The notes: a model not told the origin generated them from the letters alone. Counted from the stretch's first letter, positions 18,033 to 28,244 are shown. The stretch: DNA of 57,422 nucleotides from Phycisphaerae bacterium (GCA_016782885.1 JADHXQ010000015.1:1-57422), one strand, 5' to 3'. Numbers and translations are program-made.

Positions 18033-19388
18033 CTATTTCGCCTTCTTTCTGGGCTTCCTTCCCCCTCCCATCAGGCTGGATGGGCGTGCATCTTTATACT
18101 TGTCCAGGGCCTTTTGGAGCATGGCGCGGGCCTGCCGCGCGTCGGCGGTGAGTTCGTCGGCGTTCAGAGGCCTCTTTTCCAGGACATCCTTGCTGACATC
18201 GTAGAACCCGCCCTTGCGATACAACTTGTATCGTTGGTTTCTGGCCCATTCCTTTCCGTTCGCGCCGCCTCCCCTGGAGTACCAGCAGTAGATCCATTCT
18301 CGGGGGATGCCTTTCTCGCCACGCAGTTGGGGGAGGAAACTCCTGCCGTCAACGTTCAGCGCCGCGGGAACCGTAACGCCCGCGGCCTGGCAGAGGGTGG
18401 GCGAGAAATCGCCGAAATCCACCAGGTCCGGGCAGACCTTGCCCTTGGGGATAACGCCGGGCCGGTTTGCGATGAGCGGCGCGCGGGTTCCCGCGTCGGT
18501 CATGCTCCCCTTCCCGCCGGCGACTTTCCGCCCTTTCATCACCGAGACAACCGGCTTGTCGGTCCCGTTGTCGCCGGTGAAGAGCACCATGGTCCGTTTC
18601 CGCAAGCCCAACTCGTCGAGCTTGGCCAGGAGTTTGCCGATGATCTTGTCCATGTAGGAAACCATGTCGCCAAAGTACTTCGCCGAGCCCTTGTAGCTTT
18701 TCGAACCTTTGCTCTTGGGATCCCAGTCGGGCGAATCAGGAGTGGGTTCAAACGGACAGTGCGTCAGGATCATGGGATAGTAGACCAGGAATGGTTTGTC
18801 CTTGTTGCGAGCCATAAACTCACACGCAAAGTCGCTGACAACATCAGGTCCGTACTTATCCTTGTAGTCGATCGACTTTCCGTTGACCTCCAGGCCGGGA
18901 TTCGGGTAGCGGCTGGTGCGTCGTACGTGATGCCACAGACAGGACTCGTCAAATCCGAAGTGCTTCGGCGAGTCGGCCTGTTTGCCCAACTGCCATTTCC
19001 CGACAACGCACGTGGCGTATCCGCTCTTCTTCAGCAAGTGCGCGAACGTCGTCTGCTTTCTGTCCAGGAGACCGAACTGTACGTAGTTTCGCACATTGTA
19101 TATCCCCGTCATGATTTTCACGCGCGAAGGTGTGCAAAGCGGTTGGGAGTAGCAATGGGTAAACCTGACGCCCGTTTCGGCCATCTTGTCAAGCACCGGC
19201 GTCTTGTAAGATGTCCCCCCGTTGGCGCCAATACATTCGTAACCCAAGTCGTCAGCCATGATCAGGATGATATTGGGCCTGGCAGGCGCCTCGGGCGCCC
19301 CTGTAAGGGAACCGGGCACTGCGGCTGCAACGCCAAACGCAGCGGCGCCCTTCAGGAAATCACGTCGGCTGAATTGATGATGTTTCAT
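18033..19388 (-). CDS. Tat-exported sulfatase
   Basis: This is a 451-residue type I sulfatase. The start was set at MKHHQFSRRDFLKG because GGGAGG lies five bases upstream and the twin-arginine motif (8-9) then sits at the N-terminus. ILIMADDLGY provides the metal Asp pair. CTPSR at 85-89 is the canonical formylglycine motif C-x-P-x-R. GKWQLGK and FTGDNGTDKP are the other active-site blocks. The length is usual for the family. It is the only gene of this strand between two plus-strand genes. The enzyme needs conversion of Cys85 to formylglycine; no intact maturase lies in the window. Confidence 0.93.
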   Translation of the reverse strand: MKHHQFSRRDFLKGAAAFGVAAAVPGSLTGAPEAPARPNIILIMADDLGYECIGANGGTSYKTPVLDKMAETGVRFTHCYSQPLCTPSRVKIMTGIYNVRNYVQFGLLDRKQTTFAHLLKKSGYATCVVGKWQLGKQADSPKHFGFDESCLWHHVRRTSRYPNPGLEVNGKSIDYKDKYGPDVVSDFACEFMARNKDKPFLVYYPMILTHCPFEPTPDSPDWDPKSKGSKSYKGSAKYFGDMVSYMDKIIGKLLAKLDELGLRKRTMVLFTGDNGTDKPVVSVMKGRKVAGGKGSMTDAGTRAPLIANRPGVIPKGKVCPDLVDFGDFSPTLCQAAGVTVPAALNVDGRSFLPQLRGEKGIPREWIYCWYSRGGGANGKEWARNQRYKLYRKGGFYDVSKDVLEKRPLNADELTADARQARAMLQKALDKYKDARPSSLMGGGRKPRKKAK

Positions 19389-19582
19389 TATTGCCTCCCA
19401 CAAGGCCAATACACAGGTCTGTGGAGATTGTATCGACCGAAGCCCCGACGAGCGAACTATTTCGCCGAAACCGATGGCTCGTGACAAATAATTTTGTCGT
19501 TAGGGCTCCGCCGCGCGTGCCTAGAATGGTTCAGCGGACCTGCCACGATCATACCTGACCTCCGAAAGAAGGTGCGAGAATC

Positions 19583-22012
19583 ATGAGTATATTCACACCA
19601 GGCGTCCTGAATATCGCAATCGTGCTGGTGGCGCTGACGGCGGTGCTGTCGTGTTCGGACAGGGCGTGTCCAGCCGCCGAAAAAACCACACACCAGCGAA
19701 AGCCCCTCCCCCCCGCCGCCAAGATCGCAAAGCTGCCGGCTGACGGGGGCAAGGAGTTCAACAGGCTCATCCACGAAAAGAGCCCATACCTCCTCCAGCA
19801 CGCCCGGAACCCCGTTAACTGGTATCCCTGGTCGCCCGCGGCGTTTGCCAAGGCCAGGAAGGAAGGCAAGCCGATTTTCCTGTCGGTGGGCTACTCGACC
19901 TGCCACTGGTGCCACGTCATGGAACGCGAATCGTTCGAAACCGAAGCGGTGGGGAAGATACTCAACGAGTTTTACGTGTCAATCAAAGTCGACCGAGAGG
20001 AGCGTCCGGATGTCGACCAGATATACATGACCGCCACGCAAGTACTCGCCGGCCAGGGCGGGTGGCCTAATTCGCTGTGGCTCACGCCGGACGGTAAACC
20101 GTGGTACGCGGGCACCTACTTCCCGCCGGACGACAAGTTCGGGCGTCCTGGTTTCAAGAAGATACTGACCCAACTGGCCCGGGCATGGAAAGCCCAGAAC
20201 GAGGAGATCCTCAAACGCTCCGGCGAGATAGCGGCCCGCATCAAACGCTACACTTCCGGAAAGAACCGCACACCGGCTTCGGGCGAGATATCCTACCGCC
20301 TGCTCGAGAACGCCACCGGAATGATGAGTATGACGTTCGATCCGCGTATGGGCGGATTCGGGCGAGCGCCCAAGTTCCCGCCCCACAGCAGCCTGCAACT
20401 GCTGCTGAGCGAATACAAGAGAACGAAATCCGAACGCCTTCTTCACATGGCAACTGTCACGCTCGACGCAATGGCCCGCGGCGGGATACACGATCACGTC
20501 GGCGGCGGTTTTCATCGTTACGCGACCGACCCGATCTGGCTGCTGCCGCACTTCGAGAAGATGCTCTACGACAACGCCCAACTCGCCCGGGCATACGTCG
20601 AGGCATACGAGTTGACGGGCAAGGAGCGTCACAAGCGGGTGGCGATGGACATCTACGCCTGGGTGCTCCGCGAGATGACCGATACCGGCGGCGGGTTCTA
20701 TTCCGCCCTCGACGCCGACAGCGCCGGCGAGGAAGGGCTCTTCTACGTATGGACTCGCAAGGAAGTTATCGAGATACTCGGCGCCAAGGCGGGCGACGAA
20801 TTCTGCAAAGCCTACGGTTTTGCCGAAGGGGGCAACTTCCACGACCAGGCCTCAGGCAAGAAGCCCGGAACAAACATCCCCCACTTCCCCAAAGGCGCCA
20901 AGGCCGACGATGAGCAGTTCGCCGCTGCCCGCGACAAGCTGCTCAAGGTTCGCGTCAAGCGGATATGGCCATACAAGGACGATAAGATCCTGACCAGTTG
21001 GAACGGTTTGATGATCGAGGCGCTGGCGTATGGCGGGCGCGGCCTGAAGGATCCCCGCCTGACCGCAGCGGCGGAGAAAGCCGCCGCGTTCGTCCTCAAA
21101 CACATGCGAAAAGACGGCAGGTTGCTGCGGACATATCGCGACGGCGGCGCCAAGCTCAACGCATACCTCGACGACTATGCATTCCTGGGATTGGCGTTGG
21201 TCGAACTGCACCGGACTACCGGCGACGAGAAGTGGCTCTCCGAAGCGGTGTCGCTGGCTGACGTCATGCTCAAGAACTACTCCGACCCGGACGCCGGCGG
21301 ATTCTTCTTCACGTCGTCCGACCACGAGGAACTGCTCAGCCGCACCAAAGACCCCTTCGATCGCGCCGTACCGTCCGGTAATGCGGTGGCGGTCAGGCTG
21401 CTGGTCGAACTGGGGCACCTGACCGGGCAGGCCAAATACCGCACCGCAGCCGAAAAGTCGCTGAAGGCATTCCTGATGTTCATGCAGCGCTCGCCGCGCG
21501 GTATGGGCACATTGCTCCACGCGGCCGGTCGCTACCTGGACACCGCCCCCAAGCCAACTGCCACATCTGCCGGGAAACCGGACGCAGTCACCCAAACCGG
21601 GCCGGTCAAAGTCGAAGCGTTCGCCTCGCGACTGACCGCAGAGCCCGGCGAGAGTATCGACCTCAATATCCTGATAACGATCGAGAAGGGATGGCACGTA
21701 AACTCCAGCAAACCGCTTGCCAAGAACCTGATCGCCACCGCCCTCAAGCTGACGGGCAGTGCTCAGGTAACCCTGGGCGAGGTAGTCTGGCCCGCGGGCA
21801 AGAAAGCCACATTCGGTTTCGCAGGCGCTCCGCTGTCGGTCTATGAAGGCGTGGTGCGAATACCCGCAAAGATCACGATCGCCAAAAACCTCCCCGCCGG
21901 CCAGTTGAAAGCGGAATTAACGCTCACCGCCCAACCGTGCAGCGACAAGAGCTGCCTTCTCCCCATAAACCACAAACTCCCGCTGACGATCGAGGTCGTC
22001 GCGCCCAAGTAG
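19583..22012 (+). CDS. DUF255 thioredoxin-like/glucosidase-fold lipoprotein fused to a DsbD-alpha-like domain
   Basis: This is an 809-residue protein. The N-terminus is a lipoprotein signal (AVLSC, Cys24). Residues about 58-220 form the DUF255/YyaL (SPATA20) thioredoxin-like domain with [14 protein letters not shown] and the CHWC motif at 107-110. A long alpha/alpha-barrel part follows ([27 protein letters not shown]). The last 130 residues resemble the DsbD N-terminal domain, with GWHVNSSKP and a Cys pair in [11 protein letters not shown]. YyaL proteins are usually cytoplasmic and lack this tail. The fusion and the lipobox place a thiol-redox protein at the envelope, perhaps accepting electrons from a DsbD-type relay. 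The exact role is unknown. Confidence 0.87.
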   Translation: MSIFTPGVLNIAIVLVALTAVLSCSDRACPAAEKTTHQRKPLPPAAKIAKLPADGGKEFNRLIHEKSPYLLQHARNPVNWYPWSPAAFAKARKEGKPIFLSVGYSTCHWCHVMERESFETEAVGKILNEFYVSIKVDREERPDVDQIYMTATQVLAGQGGWPNSLWLTPDGKPWYAGTYFPPDDKFGRPGFKKILTQLARAWKAQNEEILKRSGEIAARIKRYTSGKNRTPASGEISYRLLENATGMMSMTFDPRMGGFGRAPKFPPHSSLQLLLSEYKRTKSERLLHMATVTLDAMARGGIHDHVGGGFHRYATDPIWLLPHFEKMLYDNAQLARAYVEAYELTGKERHKRVAMDIYAWVLREMTDTGGGFYSALDADSAGEEGLFYVWTRKEVIEILGAKAGDEFCKAYGFAEGGNFHDQASGKKPGTNIPHFPKGAKADDEQFAAARDKLLKVRVKRIWPYKDDKILTSWNGLMIEALAYGGRGLKDPRLTAAAEKAAAFVLKHMRKDGRLLRTYRDGGAKLNAYLDDYAFLGLALVELHRTTGDEKWLSEAVSLADVMLKNYSDPDAGGFFFTSSDHEELLSRTKDPFDRAVPSGNAVAVRLLVELGHLTGQAKYRTAAEKSLKAFLMFMQRSPRGMGTLLHAAGRYLDTAPKPTATSAGKPDAVTQTGPVKVEAFASRLTAEPGESIDLNILITIEKGWHVNSSKPLAKNLIATALKLTGSAQVTLGEVVWPAGKKATFGFAGAPLSVYEGVVRIPAKITIAKNLPAGQLKAELTLTAQPCSDKSCLLPINHKLPLTIEVVAPK

Positions 22013-22015
22013 GCG

Positions 22016-23299
22016 TTATTTCTTCGCCCCGACGCAGATCAGGTGATTGATCGTTCGGATGTACATGCATCCGTTGGCGAGGGCGGGTGTGGCGTGCGTG
22101 CCTTCGGGCAGTTTGCCGGTCGCAAGGAGTTTGTATTTCCCGGCGGCCTGGACGGTCGACATCTCGCCCTTGTTATTGATCAGGTAGATCCGCCCGTCGA
22201 TACAGACCGGAGAGGGATAGTGCGTGCCGCTGAAACGTTCCCGCCAGAGCTTCTTGCCCGTCGCCGGCTCGACGCACGTCAGCGTGCCAGTGTCGTTCAG
22301 CACGAACAGGTAGTCGCCGACGGCGATGGGCGTGGGAACGTAGGGCACTTCCTTGTCGAGTTTGAAGGCGATTGATGCGCCCTTGGTGCCCGTGGGCGGG
22401 CGGATGACGGCTGACTCCCTGCTCCCGCCGCGACCGGTCGATACGAATATCAGCCCGCCTGAGACTACGGGCGAAGCTACGGCCTTGAGGGTGAAGTTGC
22501 AGTCAACCTGCCAGTTTACTTTGCCGTCGGCGGGATTCACGCTGGTGACGCCCTCGGCGCAACTGATGAAGATGGCTTGCGCCTTGCCGCCGGCTGGTCG
22601 GTATATCGCCGGCACGATGTACGACGTCGGTCCGCTTTTCCGATCGATCTTCCAGCACACGGCGCCGCTCTTGGCATCCAGACCGGTCAGCGTGCTCGTC
22701 TTGCCCATATGGTCGTTGCCCACCAGCACGATATCGTCGACGACGATCGGGGAGGCCCCTGCCCCGTGCTTCGCACTGAAATCGCCCAACTCTCGCTGCC
22801 AGACTTTCTTGCCCGCGTGATCTATCGCCACCGCAAAGTACTTTCCGCCCGAGGCCCACGTGAGGTAAACGCGTTCGGCATCTGCGGCGGGGGTGGAGGC
22901 TGCGAAGCTGTTCAGGCGGTTATGACTGTACGTGGTGAACTTGTCCTGCCACGTCCAGAGCACCTTCCCGTCGGCCGCCGAGAGGCAGACGAGCTGTCGG
23001 TTGGCCAGGGTTGTCGAGGCGTCGCCCATGCCTCGCTTGGGACGGACGACCTTGCCCGGACCCTCGCAGGTCAGGAATATCTTCTTTCCCCACAGCACGG
23101 GCGAGGAATGACCGGGCCCGGGCAGCTTTACCTTCCATGTGTAGGACGACTCGTCGATCTTCGCGGGGATCCCGTCGGCCTGCCCGATCCCCGTGCCGTC
23201 AGGCCCGCGGAACCGCGTCCATTCCTGTCCGTCAGCAGCGGCGGCACACAATCCCACGAGCAGCATACAACTGATAAACGTTCGTGTAAAATGCATCAT
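22016..23299 (-). CDS. Secreted PQQ-like beta-propeller protein
   Basis: This is a 427-residue protein. The start ATG (23299) is a double ATG preceded by AGGAG at ten bases; the longer upstream frame has no better start. A signal peptide (FTRTFISCMLLVGLCAAAADG) is followed by EWTRFRGPDGTGIG, the usual opening of planctomycete PQQ-like propellers, and by repeats such as LVCLSAADGKVLWTW and LTCVEPATGKKLWRE. It is one single propeller of normal size, without the extra domain of the two large paralogues. It ends three bases past the DUF255 gene on the other strand. Function is unknown. Confidence 0.85.
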   Translation of the reverse strand: MMHFTRTFISCMLLVGLCAAAADGQEWTRFRGPDGTGIGQADGIPAKIDESSYTWKVKLPGPGHSSPVLWGKKIFLTCEGPGKVVRPKRGMGDASTTLANRQLVCLSAADGKVLWTWQDKFTTYSHNRLNSFAASTPAADAERVYLTWASGGKYFAVAIDHAGKKVWQRELGDFSAKHGAGASPIVVDDIVLVGNDHMGKTSTLTGLDAKSGAVCWKIDRKSGPTSYIVPAIYRPAGGKAQAIFISCAEGVTSVNPADGKVNWQVDCNFTLKAVASPVVSGGLIFVSTGRGGSRESAVIRPPTGTKGASIAFKLDKEVPYVPTPIAVGDYLFVLNDTGTLTCVEPATGKKLWRERFSGTHYPSPVCIDGRIYLINNKGEMSTVQAAGKYKLLATGKLPEGTHATPALANGCMYIRTINHLICVGAKK

Positions 23300-23404
23300 A
23301 ACGGTATTGCTCCTGAAAACGATTCTCTCCCACGCCAGGGCGTCAGGAGTCAGTATCCCTTCATTTCGCGGGAGTGTCAACGATTTGTACAACCGCCCTG
23401 GCGA

Positions 23405-24133
23405 TCAGATACCGCTGCCGTGGTCGTGGAGACCGCATTCTTTTTTGCTCTGCTCCCAGGGGAACTTGCCCATGCGCGGGTCGAACTCGTCGCGGACGGG
23501 GATGTGGCACATGCGGCATCCGATTACGTTGTACTTCTCGCCGTATGGGGAGACGTAATCGTAGAGCTTGTTGTAGGGGACCTCGTTTTCGGAGATGTAG
23601 CGGTCGACATCTTCGGCGCTCCAGTCCAGCAGCGGATTGAGCTTCAGGATGGTGCGCCCCTTTGCGACGTGCGTCCATCCGGCACGGGAGGCTTCCTTGC
23701 GCCGGTGCTCGGACTGGTCGGCCCGCAGGCCTGAAATCCAGACGTCCAGCGTGGCAAGAGCTTTCTGGAGCGGGACGGCTTTGCGGACCTGGCAGCACGT
23801 GGGGCGAGCGAGGAAGTGGGCGTACTGCCCCACCGATTTGTTCAGCGACTCGATTTGGTCGCCGCCGGGGCTGAATCGCTCGATCGTTATTCCGTACCGC
23901 TTCTCGAACTCCCCGAGCAGTTCGTACGTCTCGTCGTGGTTCAGGAGCGTATCGATGAAAAACACCCGGAGCGGCAGACCGAGCCGGTGGGCCATGTCGA
24001 TCATCACCGTACCGGTCTTCTGCAGGCTCGTGCCTATCGCCGCGCGATCGCCGAAGGTCTCACTGGCGTAGCGCAGGAGTTCTTCGGGGCCCAGTGAGTC
24101 AAGGGAGGCAATGTCTACGTCAGTTTCCAGCAT
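23405..24133 (-). CDS. cysH: Assimilatory APS reductase, [4Fe-4S] type
   Basis: This is a 242-residue cytoplasmic enzyme that reduces adenylyl sulfate to sulfite using thioredoxin or glutathione. Two cysteine pairs, C113-C114 and C206-x2-C209, are the iron-sulfur ligands that separate APS reductases from plain PAPS reductases. KECGLH near the end carries the catalytic Cys233. IGTSLQKTG forms the nucleotide-binding loop and DTLLNHDETY the following family block. It lies 20 bp after the sulfite reductase gene on the same strand, so the two are probably one transcript. No ATP sulfurylase or APS kinase gene is in the window. Confidence 0.93.
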   Translation of the reverse strand: MLETDVDIASLDSLGPEELLRYASETFGDRAAIGTSLQKTGTVMIDMAHRLGLPLRVFFIDTLLNHDETYELLGEFEKRYGITIERFSPGGDQIESLNKSVGQYAHFLARPTCCQVRKAVPLQKALATLDVWISGLRADQSEHRRKEASRAGWTHVAKGRTILKLNPLLDWSAEDVDRYISENEVPYNKLYDYVSPYGEKYNVIGCRMCHIPVRDEFDPRMGKFPWEQSKKECGLHDHGSGI

Positions 24134-24153
24134 GTTAATACCCGTTCAGATGC

Positions 24154-25761
24154 TCAGGCGTCGCTATAGCAATCTTCGGTGAGCGATTCTTCGCTGAAGT
24201 CGTCGTACTTCTCGATAATAGTCTTCAACTGTTCGGCGTCGACCCCGTCGTCCATGGCTTCGGCGAGCATGTCCGGAATTCGAGCCGCGGGCACGCATCC
24301 GATAACCTCGCCGAGGCGAGCGCCGCCTTCGACCATCCGCCCGCCAACCAGCACGTTGTAACTCGCCACGGCTCGACCGCCGACGCGCTTGATCCGTCCC
24401 TGCAGGCCAAGTTCGGATATGCTGTGATGCCCGCACGAATTGGGACAACCACTTATACGTATGACCGTCGAAAGTGCGCGCCGGGAAAAATCGCCGCTGG
24501 TCAGCTTCCCGGTAATCTCGCCAGCCAACTTGCGCGAATCGCACAAGCCCAGTTTGCAGGTTGAAGCGCCGGTGCATGCGACAACCTTCGGGGCCGCCCC
24601 ACCCGAGACATCAGCGCTGAGGCCCTTCAACGCGTCGATCACCTTGTCGATATCTCCATGGGCGACGCCGGCGATGAGAATATCCTGCTGCTGGGTCGTC
24701 CTGATCAGGCCCTGCCCATATTCCTCGGCGACGTGGGCGACCTTGACCAGATCGTCGGCCGATATGTCGCCATTTGCCAGCCACAATCGCAGCGTTACTC
24801 GCCCGGGAGTCTTGTCGGGCAACACGTTCGCCACGCCAGTGATATCTCGCTCGGGCACCGCGGTCGAAACGTATCGAGAATCGATATCGCGAATTTCCGG
24901 CGCCTCGTAAGGCAGGTCGGCCAATGCGATTTCGTCACGCTCGGCGCGGTAGAGTTTGACAAATTCATCGGTGCCAACTCGCGCCAGGACGTGGCGCAGT
25001 CTGGCTTTGTTCCTATGCTCACGATCGCCGTGTTTGTCGAAGAGTCTTTTGGCGGCCTCTGCAACTTTGAAGATATCGCCCGCCTCGACGAACTCCTCGA
25101 TCCTGATTCCAATCGAAGGATTCGCCCCGAGCCCGCCGCCGCAATAGACGGCGAAACCATCGACGCCGTCCTTATGATGCGCGAAGAATCCGAGGTCCGC
25201 GATGGATGCAAACGCGCAGTCTTCGGCGCAGCCGGAGAACACCAGCTTGAACTTACGCGGCAGGTTGAACGAACTTCTGTCGGCAAGCAAATACTCGGCG
25301 ATCGCTATGGCGTGAGGAGCCACGTCGAAGGCTTCTTTGGGGCATACGCCCGCCCGCGAGCAGGCGGTGACATTTCGAACCGTATTACCCCCGCCGCCTC
25401 GTGACGACAAACCCGCCTCCAGCAGACTCTCCAACACGTCGGGAGTGTCTTCGATGCTTATAGCATGAAGCTGAATGTCCTGCCGGGTCGTAACGTGAAG
25501 AATCCCGTTGCCGTATTCCCTGCTCAATTCGGCCATCCGCTCCAACTGCCCCCGCGTCGCCAGAGCCGCTCCTATCCTCACACGCACCATGAACCTGCCT
25601 GCCTCTCGCTGCTCGTAAATGCCCATCGGAATGCGGTATGCCCGGAATTCAGCGGGTTCGGTATCACCGGCCAGGAACGCCGCAACCTTGCCTCGATACC
25701 CGGCGGTATCTTCCCGAACGGTCTGGCAGATGCGTAGAATCGGTTCTGCAAACGAACTCAT
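24154..25761 (-). CDS. Ferredoxin-type sulfite/nitrite reductase (siroheme, [4Fe-4S])
   Basis: This 535-residue enzyme performs six-electron reduction, here most likely sulfite to sulfide. Two ferredoxin-like half domains are visible: HVTTRQDIQLH near residue 100 and RTTQQQDILIAGV in the second half. The cluster ligands are C396, C402, C439 and C443 (C-x5-C then C-x3-C, ending SGCPNSCGHH). TVRNVTACSRAGVC is the siroheme-side block. Neighbouring APS reductase and divergent cysK/metY argue for sulfite rather than nitrite. The start is preceded by AGGA at about ten bases, about 31 bases from the predicted transcription start at the shared divergent promoter. Confidence 0.9.
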   Translation of the reverse strand: MSSFAEPILRICQTVREDTAGYRGKVAAFLAGDTEPAEFRAYRIPMGIYEQREAGRFMVRVRIGAALATRGQLERMAELSREYGNGILHVTTRQDIQLHAISIEDTPDVLESLLEAGLSSRGGGGNTVRNVTACSRAGVCPKEAFDVAPHAIAIAEYLLADRSSFNLPRKFKLVFSGCAEDCAFASIADLGFFAHHKDGVDGFAVYCGGGLGANPSIGIRIEEFVEAGDIFKVAEAAKRLFDKHGDREHRNKARLRHVLARVGTDEFVKLYRAERDEIALADLPYEAPEIRDIDSRYVSTAVPERDITGVANVLPDKTPGRVTLRLWLANGDISADDLVKVAHVAEEYGQGLIRTTQQQDILIAGVAHGDIDKVIDALKGLSADVSGGAAPKVVACTGASTCKLGLCDSRKLAGEITGKLTSGDFSRRALSTVIRISGCPNSCGHHSISELGLQGRIKRVGGRAVASYNVLVGGRMVEGGARLGEVIGCVPAARIPDMLAEAMDDGVDAEQLKTIIEKYDDFSEESLTEDCYSDA

Positions 25762-25785
25762 TATAAATATTTCCTATTAATTCTA

Positions 25786-25827
25786 TTGACTTTATAGGAT
25801 TTTATCCTTAGAATCAGGAGTAGTCAA
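25786..25827. promoter_or_regulatory. Overlapping divergent sigma70-type promoters with shared operator-like dyad
   Basis: Plus strand: TTGACT (25786-25791), 17-bp spacer, TAGAAT (25809-25814), reading toward cysK. Minus strand: TTGACT (complement of 25822-25827), 17-bp spacer, TAAAAT (complement of 25799-25804), reading toward the sulfite reductase gene. The two promoters interlock, and the dyad AGGAT-TTT-ATCCT (25796-25808) fills the plus spacer and covers the minus -10. One bound repressor could therefore switch both sulfur operons. Rrf2-type regulators such as CymR or IscR bind sites of this general kind, but the factor is not known. Confidence 0.72.
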
Positions 25828-25952
25828 GTGATTCCTGGAACGATATTATATTATTTCCCGTATCACAGACATGGACAATGGCGTAACTCGCAAGAATTAC
25901 AGTGGTTGTCCGGTGCAGACACAAGGATGTTTTTTCCTGTAAGGAGTTTGCC

Positions 25953-26903
25953 ATGGCGAAAATCTATGATGACATCACACTGACGGTTGGCGAGACCCCC
26001 CTTGTCAGAATAAACCGCATGATCGATTCGGGGGCGACGGTCCTGGCGAAGCTTGAGTGCTTCAACCCGCTGGCGTCGGTGAAGGATCGCATTGGGGTGG
26101 CGATGATTGAATCAGCCGAGCGAGAGGGCAGGATTTCCGCCGGCGCGACAATCGTCGAACCGACGAGCGGTAATACGGGGATCGCCCTGGCGTTTGTCTG
26201 CGCGGCGCGCGGGTACAAGTGCGTTCTGACGATGCCCGAATCGATGAGCATCGAACGCAGAAAGGTGCTCAAGTCCCTCGGCGCCGAGTTGGTTCTCACG
26301 CCGGCCGGGGAGGGAATGTGCGGGGCAATCACGCGGGCCGAAGAGTTGCTCGACGAGTATCCGGGCGGATTCATGCCCCAGCAGTTCACCAATCCCGCCA
26401 ACCCGGAGATTCACCGGACGACGACGGCCGAGGAAATATGGGCCGACACCGGCGGGCAAGTGGACATTCTCGTCGCGGGCGTCGGCACGGGCGGAACCAT
26501 CACCGGAGTTGCCACCGGCCTCAAGCAGCACAATCCCAACCTGCAGGCCATCGCTGTCGAACCGCTTCAGAGTCCGGTGCTCACCCAACAGAAAAACGGC
26601 GAGGACCAGGTCCCCGGTTCACACAAGATCCAGGGAATCGGCGCCGGGTTCACACCCGATATCCTGGATCTCGATATCGTCGACGAGGTAGTCGCCGTCG
26701 ACCAGGATCAGGCCATCGAGTTCGCCAGGCAGGCGGCCGTTCAGGAGGGCCTGTTTGTCGGAATATCGTCGGGCGCCGCGCTTCGAGCGACAAGCGACGT
26801 AGCCGCCCGCCCGGAAAACGCGTCCAAGACAATCGTCGTAATCCTGCCGGATTTCGGCGAGCGTTATCTTACTTCTCCCCTCTTCGCTCACATTACAGAA
26901 TAG
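25953..26903 (+). CDS. cysK: Cysteine synthase A (O-acetylserine sulfhydrylase)
   Basis: This is a 316-residue PLP enzyme joining sulfide and O-acetylserine to form cysteine. The PLP Lys is K44 in ASVKDRIG, the substrate loop is TSGNTG (71-76), and [10 protein letters not shown] binds the PLP phosphate. AAGGAG six bases upstream fixes the ATG; a start further upstream in the same frame lacks such a site. The predicted transcript leader is about 130 bases, unusually long next to the short leader of the divergent gene, and could hold regulation. It is followed by metY after 36 bp. Confidence 0.95.
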   Translation: MAKIYDDITLTVGETPLVRINRMIDSGATVLAKLECFNPLASVKDRIGVAMIESAEREGRISAGATIVEPTSGNTGIALAFVCAARGYKCVLTMPESMSIERRKVLKSLGAELVLTPAGEGMCGAITRAEELLDEYPGGFMPQQFTNPANPEIHRTTTAEEIWADTGGQVDILVAGVGTGGTITGVATGLKQHNPNLQAIAVEPLQSPVLTQQKNGEDQVPGSHKIQGIGAGFTPDILDLDIVDEVVAVDQDQAIEFARQAAVQEGLFVGISSGAALRATSDVAARPENASKTIVVILPDFGERYLTSPLFAHITE

Positions 26904-26939
26904 AACAATATCAGGAATCACAAACAAAGGAAGCAGACC

Positions 26940-28244
26940 ATGATCGACACCGATGGCTATAGTATTGGAACGTTGGCTTTGCACGCGGGCCAGGAGCCCG
27001 ATCCGACAACAAACGCACGGGCGGTACCGATCTACGCCACCAGCAGCTACGTGTTCAACGACACGGATCACGCGGCCGACCTGTTCGCGTTGAAAGAGTT
27101 CGGGAACATCTATTCGCGGCTGATGAATCCGACGTGCGACGTACTGGAAAAGCGACTGGCCGCACTGGACGGCGGCGCCGCGGGACTTGCTTTCGCCAGC
27201 GGGCAGGCCGCAATCACCGCGTCGATCCTGACTATCACGCACGCCGGGCAGAACTTCATCGCTTCGACGAGCCTGTACGGGGGCACGTGGACGCTGTTCA
27301 CCCAGACGCTCAGGAATCTCGGGATAGAGGTCAGGTTCTTCGACCCCGACCATCCCGAACAGATCGCCGGACTGGCCGACGGGAAAACCCGCTGCGTCTA
27401 CATGGAGTCCCTCGGCAACCCGAAGAATGACGTGCCTGACTTCCGCGCGATCGCCGACGCCGCCCACGACATCGGCCTGCCAGTCATCTGCGACAACACC
27501 GTGACCACGCCGATCCTCCTGCGCCCCATCGAGCACGGTATCGATATCGTGGTCTATTCCTGCACGAAGTTCATCGGCGGGCATGGACTGCACATCGGCG
27601 GGGCGATTGTAGACGGGGGCACTTTCCCCTGGGCGGACAATCCCGAGAGGTGGCCAGAGTTCTGCGCACCTTCGGAATCGTATCACGGCGTGGTGTTCGA
27701 GGAAGCCCTGCGCCCCATAGGCAACATAGCCTACATCATACACATCCGAACGCACCATCTCCGCGACACCGGCGGGTGCATGAGCCCGTTCGCGGCGTTC
27801 CTGTTCCTCCAGGGCATCGAAACGCTGCACCTCCGCATGCCCCGCCACTGCGAAAACGCCCAGACGATCGCGGAATTCCTACAGTCGCATCCGGCCGTTG
27901 AGTGGGTCAACTATCCCGGCCTGCCCAGCCACCCGCACCACGAGGCCGCGAAAAAATACCTCGACGGAAAGGGCGGGGCGATTGTCGGATTCGGCATCAA
28001 AGGCGGACAGGACGCGGGCATCAAGCTCATCAATAACGTCAAGCTTCTCAGCCACCTGGCCAACATCGGCGACGCCAAGACGCTGATAATCCATCCGGCG
28101 TCCACCACTCACCAGCAGCTCACGAGCGAAGAGCAGGCCGCAACCGGCGTGACGCCGGAGTACGTCCGCCTGAGTATCGGCATCGAGGACGTCGCAGACA
28201 TCCAGGCCGATCTCGACCAGGCACTGAAAGCATCGCAGGCTTAA
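26940..28244 (+). CDS. metY: O-acetylhomoserine sulfhydrylase (Cys/Met metabolism PLP enzyme)
   Basis: This is a 434-residue enzyme that makes homocysteine from O-acetylhomoserine and sulfide. The opening GTLALHAGQEPD and the Tyr/Arg block IYSRLMNPT are family hallmarks. The PLP Lys is K210 in VYSCTKFIGGHG, and Asp185 in ICDNT pairs with the ring nitrogen. The length of about 430 fits this group rather than the shorter cystathionine enzymes. It is downstream of cysK with its own AAGGA site. With the divergent genes it covers APS to cysteine and homocysteine. Confidence 0.93.
   Translation: MIDTDGYSIGTLALHAGQEPDPTTNARAVPIYATSSYVFNDTDHAADLFALKEFGNIYSRLMNPTCDVLEKRLAALDGGAAGLAFASGQAAITASILTITHAGQNFIASTSLYGGTWTLFTQTLRNLGIEVRFFDPDHPEQIAGLADGKTRCVYMESLGNPKNDVPDFRAIADAAHDIGLPVICDNTVTTPILLRPIEHGIDIVVYSCTKFIGGHGLHIGGAIVDGGTFPWADNPERWPEFCAPSESYHGVVFEEALRPIGNIAYIIHIRTHHLRDTGGCMSPFAAFLFLQGIETLHLRMPRHCENAQTIAEFLQSHPAVEWVNYPGLPSHPHHEAAKKYLDGKGGAIVGFGIKGGQDAGIKLINNVKLLSHLANIGDAKTLIIHPASTTHQQLTSEEQAATGVTPEYVRLSIGIEDVADIQADLDQALKASQA

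Noticed and set aside
25902..25952. Upstream start extending the cysK protein
   Set aside because: The extra residues do not fit the family and the strong AAGGAG lies before the downstream ATG.
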